NCBI GenBank assembly: GCA_000310025.1
Contig: FN649756.1
Coordinates: forward strand, 70,421 to 134,420
DNA: 64,000 nucleotides
Reading direction: 5' to 3'
Source of the DNA: Ectocarpus siliculosus
Taxonomy: Eukaryota > Sar > Phaeophyceae > Ectocarpales > Ectocarpaceae
This document shows, piece by piece, positions 61,201 through 64,000 of this stretch. The position numbers were made by a program, and so were the translations under genes. Every line of letters starts with the position of its first letter. Position 1 is the first letter of the stretch. The notes beneath the pieces are model-generated. The model saw only the letters and a program-made list of their open reading frames with translations, was not told the origin of the DNA and did not search any database.

Positions 61201-63619
61201 CACGCATTGGATCGTCTGAAGTATCCGAAAACGGGCGACCGGCACGATCGAAAGTTCTAGGCACGGAGGCTGTGTTTCGGGTGGGGGGGGTATGCATGGG
61301 CGCCGTCTTTAGACTGGAGACACTCGCGTTCAAGCAAGCCGAGACGGATCGGTAGAGTCTTTGTGGCATGTCGCGTCGATTTATGCTGGTGTCGGGAGGA
61401 AAGCAGAGGATGCCAGACGATACCTATCCCCCCCCCCCCCTGCTCCCGTATTGATGCACGTGCCTCGTAGACACGTCTTTCACTGAGTTTGTCGGTGATG
61501 TAGATGTGATATTGCTGCCGCAGCCCGCGACGGGAGTGTTGCAAAGGAATAAAATGGTTGAAAATTCCTCTCCGTCTATAGCTCTTTTTGTCGTGGAATA
61601 TACCTTGTCTCGGAATGCATTCGCCTGGCATACCGGTAGCACCACTTACATTTTGACGCCCGGGACATGTCGAATATCCTCAAGTATTTCCCAGAACATG
61701 GGTTTTTCGTGCGATCAGACAAGTCAAGAGGATCACACTTAAAATTGTGGCATTCCGCATACCAGTATGGTATGGTATAGTACGGTAGGGATTTTTTTTT
61801 CATGTTCTTGTTCTTGTTTGTTCATGTCTTTTTTTCCCTCTGTCTGTTGGAAGGTGCCTGAGGGGGAGTTCGGCCTTCTGTTCACGGACGGCTCCAAGTT
61901 CGGGAGGGCGGAGCAACTCCACCTGGCTCTGCTGGGACTGTGGGCGTTCGAGAAGAAGGAGAAACGCCTACCGCAGGCTGGGAACCCTGAGGAAGCGGAG
62001 GTTGTTGTCAAGCTCGCCGAAGAGGTGACGATGATTTTTCGTTGTTGTTCGGACCGTCATGTTTTTTCTGCACGGCGAAAGTGCATCAATCCGTGTTAGG
62101 TACAGCGTTACAAGGATCGTGTGTGTTTTTGTTTTTCTCCGCGTTTGCACCTTCCAAGAGGACGTGTGACGAGGGAGGGATTCATCGCTTTTTCCGGCTG
62201 GATCCGTATGGGAGGCGGAGGTGCTACGCAGCATGTTTGCTCGAGGCGTGAAGACAACAACAATCACCGCAGAACGCATGCACATCTGTTTTCCGTTTTG
62301 GAGTCTTGGTATGGTGTATTTTGTGGTGTTGAGTGTTGTGTGCTGTGGCGTTTTATGGTGTGGTGTCACCCCGTTCATTCTGAACGGTATTTGGTCTTGC
62401 TTTGTTGTGCTCAATTTAGTGCCGCCCACCATGTTTGCGTTGCTCTGTCCATCTTGTCTCTGCCGTGGGAAACTCCCTTCCCCTGGCAAAGGTGAATGCG
62501 GAGCACAAGAAGCTTAACGAGGCCACCGAAGGATCCGCTCTTTTCCTGGAGGAACTTGACAAGGTATTGCTTTTATCCAGTGAGCGGTTTCTGTGAAGAA
62601 CATTCCGTTTACCGCACCGCATACCGAACTTTGCCGTCGACCGCAAACCTTGTCCACGTTGCCTTTTACCGGGCCGTACTGTATACCGTAGCCGTAGCTT
62701 CGCCTCAACGCCATGGCCGTCGGTCGGGGTAGCCTATCAGGTGTCATGTACCTCCTAAGGAGTGCGTGCTCAAAGACCCACCTATAGCAGCGCCACCGCT
62801 GCATCGTTGAACACACCCCGCCTCTACCCCTGTTCGTACTGTACCTATGCGCTTCGTCTGTCTTGTACCGCGGCGCCGTACCTTACTCTTTACTCTACCG
62901 CACCGTACTGTACCGTACTCTACCGTACCGTACCATGCCGACCATACCACACCGTACCGTACCGTACCGTGCCATACCGTTTCGTGTCTTACCTGGCTGT
63001 ACCGAACTGTGCTGTACCGAACTGTGCTGTACCGTACCGTACTTCCCGCCAGGACTCTATCCGGAAGGTGGCGCTGTACGCCTCTGCGGAGGTACAGCCC
63101 TTGGCGGCCTACTTCGGTGGGGTGGTCGCTCAGGAAGTGGTCAAGGTCACGGGCAAGTACACACCGCTCGACCAGTGGCTGCACCTCGACTTCTTGGAGG
63201 TGTGTGCGTATCATACATGTACAGTATGCACATGCTATGCTGTGCGCGTTTGTAAGAACATGTTTGGGAGGTACGCTTGTATGCGCGCGTGTACAAGAAT
63301 GTTTCGCTCACCTGCACTTGGAGGTTGCTTGCCGGTGCGATAGATGCGGCAACACGCTTGATTCGATGACATTCACAACGTTTTCTAGACATACATGCAA
63401 ACAGTCGCTAGCATCAATGAAATCAACTTAGTTCCGATCGTCGTAGATTCGATTCCTTGTTTGGTGCCATGGGATGGGACGGGACGGGATGGTACCCAGA
63501 TGCTGCCCGATGAGGTCGCCGCGGACGGAGCGCCTACTGGGAGCCGGTACGACCACGTGATCCGCCTGTTCGGTCGGAAGTTCGTGGAGGACAAGATCAT
63601 GAACGCTAGGACCTTCATG
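55271..63619 (+). CDS. UBA1: Ubiquitin-activating enzyme E1, N-terminal 13 exons (gene continues past the window)
   Basis: Exons: 55271-55312, 56498-56607, 56936-57079, 57601-57760, 58326-58448, 59066-59152, 59953-60063, 60573-60704, 61089-61145, 61854-62024, 62492-62563, 63053-63199, 63500-63619, all in matching phase (492 codons so far). The donor at 63620 leads out of the window. E1 adenylates the ubiquitin C-terminus, forms a thioester and hands ubiquitin to E2 enzymes. Visible parts: the inactive adenylation half-domain (DKYSRQIGAFGLEAM, GLGVETAKNLILAGPG), the first catalytic-cysteine half-domain (SAGTMGAFGFVFSDFG), the return to the adenylation fold (AAYFGGVVAQEVVKVTGKY) and the beginning of the active half (SRYDHVIRLFGRKF). 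The active-site cysteine lies beyond the window. A Lys/Glu-rich insertion of roughly 30 residues (TVTEEKDGKKETKEKT) sits inside the first half-domain before CLDTTNFSAYE. The start was chosen at the only Met of exon 1, giving a short leader METNGSNKPADGSK. Confidence 0.96.
59341..59445. repeat. Imperfect direct repeat in an E1 intron
   Basis: Two copies of a CCAGCACCCCARTATT-type block about 70 bp apart, each preceded by GCA/AGCG-rich sequence and followed by TCGTCG or TGTCG. Confidence 0.65.
59650..59669. repeat. Short telomere-like (CCCTAA)n tract in an E1 intron
   Basis: Three CCCTAA units (CCCTAACCCTAACCCTAACT), the second such tract in the window. Confidence 0.9.
62880..63050. repeat. 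Degenerate (TACCG)n / CTGTACCGAACTG array
   Basis: About 170 bp built from TACCGTACCG units interrupted by GCTGTACCGAACT blocks, in the intron directly before the E1 exon at 63053. The array runs almost to the 3' splice site. Confidence 0.9.
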
Positions 63620-63912
63620 GTATGTTTTGCGCTGTTGTTGGTCGTGATCGTGGACGCTACGCTAGGACATACAAAAAGAGAATGCTATTTTGGACTCTCA
63701 GGTAGTGAATGCTAGTGGGATATCCATGGTAATGGACGCTATATAATAGAACTTATAATGGCCATGAACGCTGCGCTAGGACTTGAATGGTAAAGAAGCT
63801 TTGATGGGGTTTCTCATGGTAGAGTGAAGCTACAGTGGTGGGATATTCATGGTATTGAACGCTATGCAGTAGGGTTGTCATGGCATTGAACGTACTAGGA
63901 CTCCGATGGCGA
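63598..63912 (+). repeat. Diverged copies of an exon end and 5' splice site in the last E1 intron
   Basis: The exon end ATGAACGCTAGGACCTTCATG plus donor GTATGT recurs as variants: GTGGACGCTACGCTAGGACAT (near 63650), CATGGTAATGGACGCTATAT (63725), CATGAACGCTGCGCTAGGAC (63763), CATGGTATTGAACGCTATGC (63849) and CATTGAACGTACTAGGACTC (63884). Most are spaced 35-90 bp apart. Confidence 0.75.
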
Positions 63913-64000
63913 CGCGATGAGGCGACGAGCCTGCCGGCGCCTTGGTTGACGGCATTGTTAAGTGATTCAGCATGTGTAGGAGCTGATGGTCAAATGACGT

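Overview
This is nuclear DNA from an intron-rich eukaryote. Every gene I could reconstruct is split into many short exons (27-420 nt, apart from one large exon in each of two genes) by introns of roughly 200-1,300 nt with GT..AG, rarely GC..AG, borders. The mix of an intraflagellar transport gene, a possibly plastid-directed mTERF protein, moderate GC, (CAG)n/(GCN)n runs and many microsatellites suggests a stramenopile alga, most likely a brown alga. That placement is inference; no phylogenetic test was possible. Two runs of N flanked by long poly-G mark assembly gaps.

Layout. 1-1,601: no gene seen. 1,602-15,860 (-): a long gene ending in an ABC transporter half-molecule. Its 5' part (11,932-15,860) encodes a signal-like leader, a GYF domain and an RGG/Pro/Gln-rich stretch, and most exon phases chain into the ABC part, so the two may be one gene. 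16,687-24,821 (+): mTERF-family protein, nine exons. 24,822-28,169: no confident gene, microsatellites. 28,170-31,864 (-): FtsJ/TRM7 tRNA 2'-O-methyltransferase, six exons. 32,158-48,445 (+): complete IFT122, 28 exons, reading frame closed at 1,333 codons. 50,063-53,975 (-): CDIN1/C15orf41-type PD-(D/E)XK nuclease, at least six exons, one internal exon not placed. 55,271-63,619 and beyond (+): ubiquitin-activating enzyme E1, first 13 exons (492 codons), cut by the window end.

The genes do not form a pathway. They are housekeeping or organelle genes: wobble-region tRNA methylation, retrograde flagellar transport, the top of the ubiquitin cascade, organelle gene expression, membrane transport and a nuclease of the codanin complex. 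TRM7 and IFT122 are head to head with 293 bp between start codons. The GYF/ABC and mTERF genes, and CDIN1 and E1, are also divergent pairs. IFT122 and CDIN1 converge.

The most unusual observations are: the possible GYF-RGG-ABC fusion with a degenerate nucleotide-binding domain (no H-loop His, altered signature, Gly/Ala insertion); two introns in which the exon end plus 5' splice site is tandemly copied; three GC-AG introns supported by reading frame; the frequency of exons beginning with GT at a phase-0 junction; and lineage-specific insertions in TRM7, IFT122 and E1.
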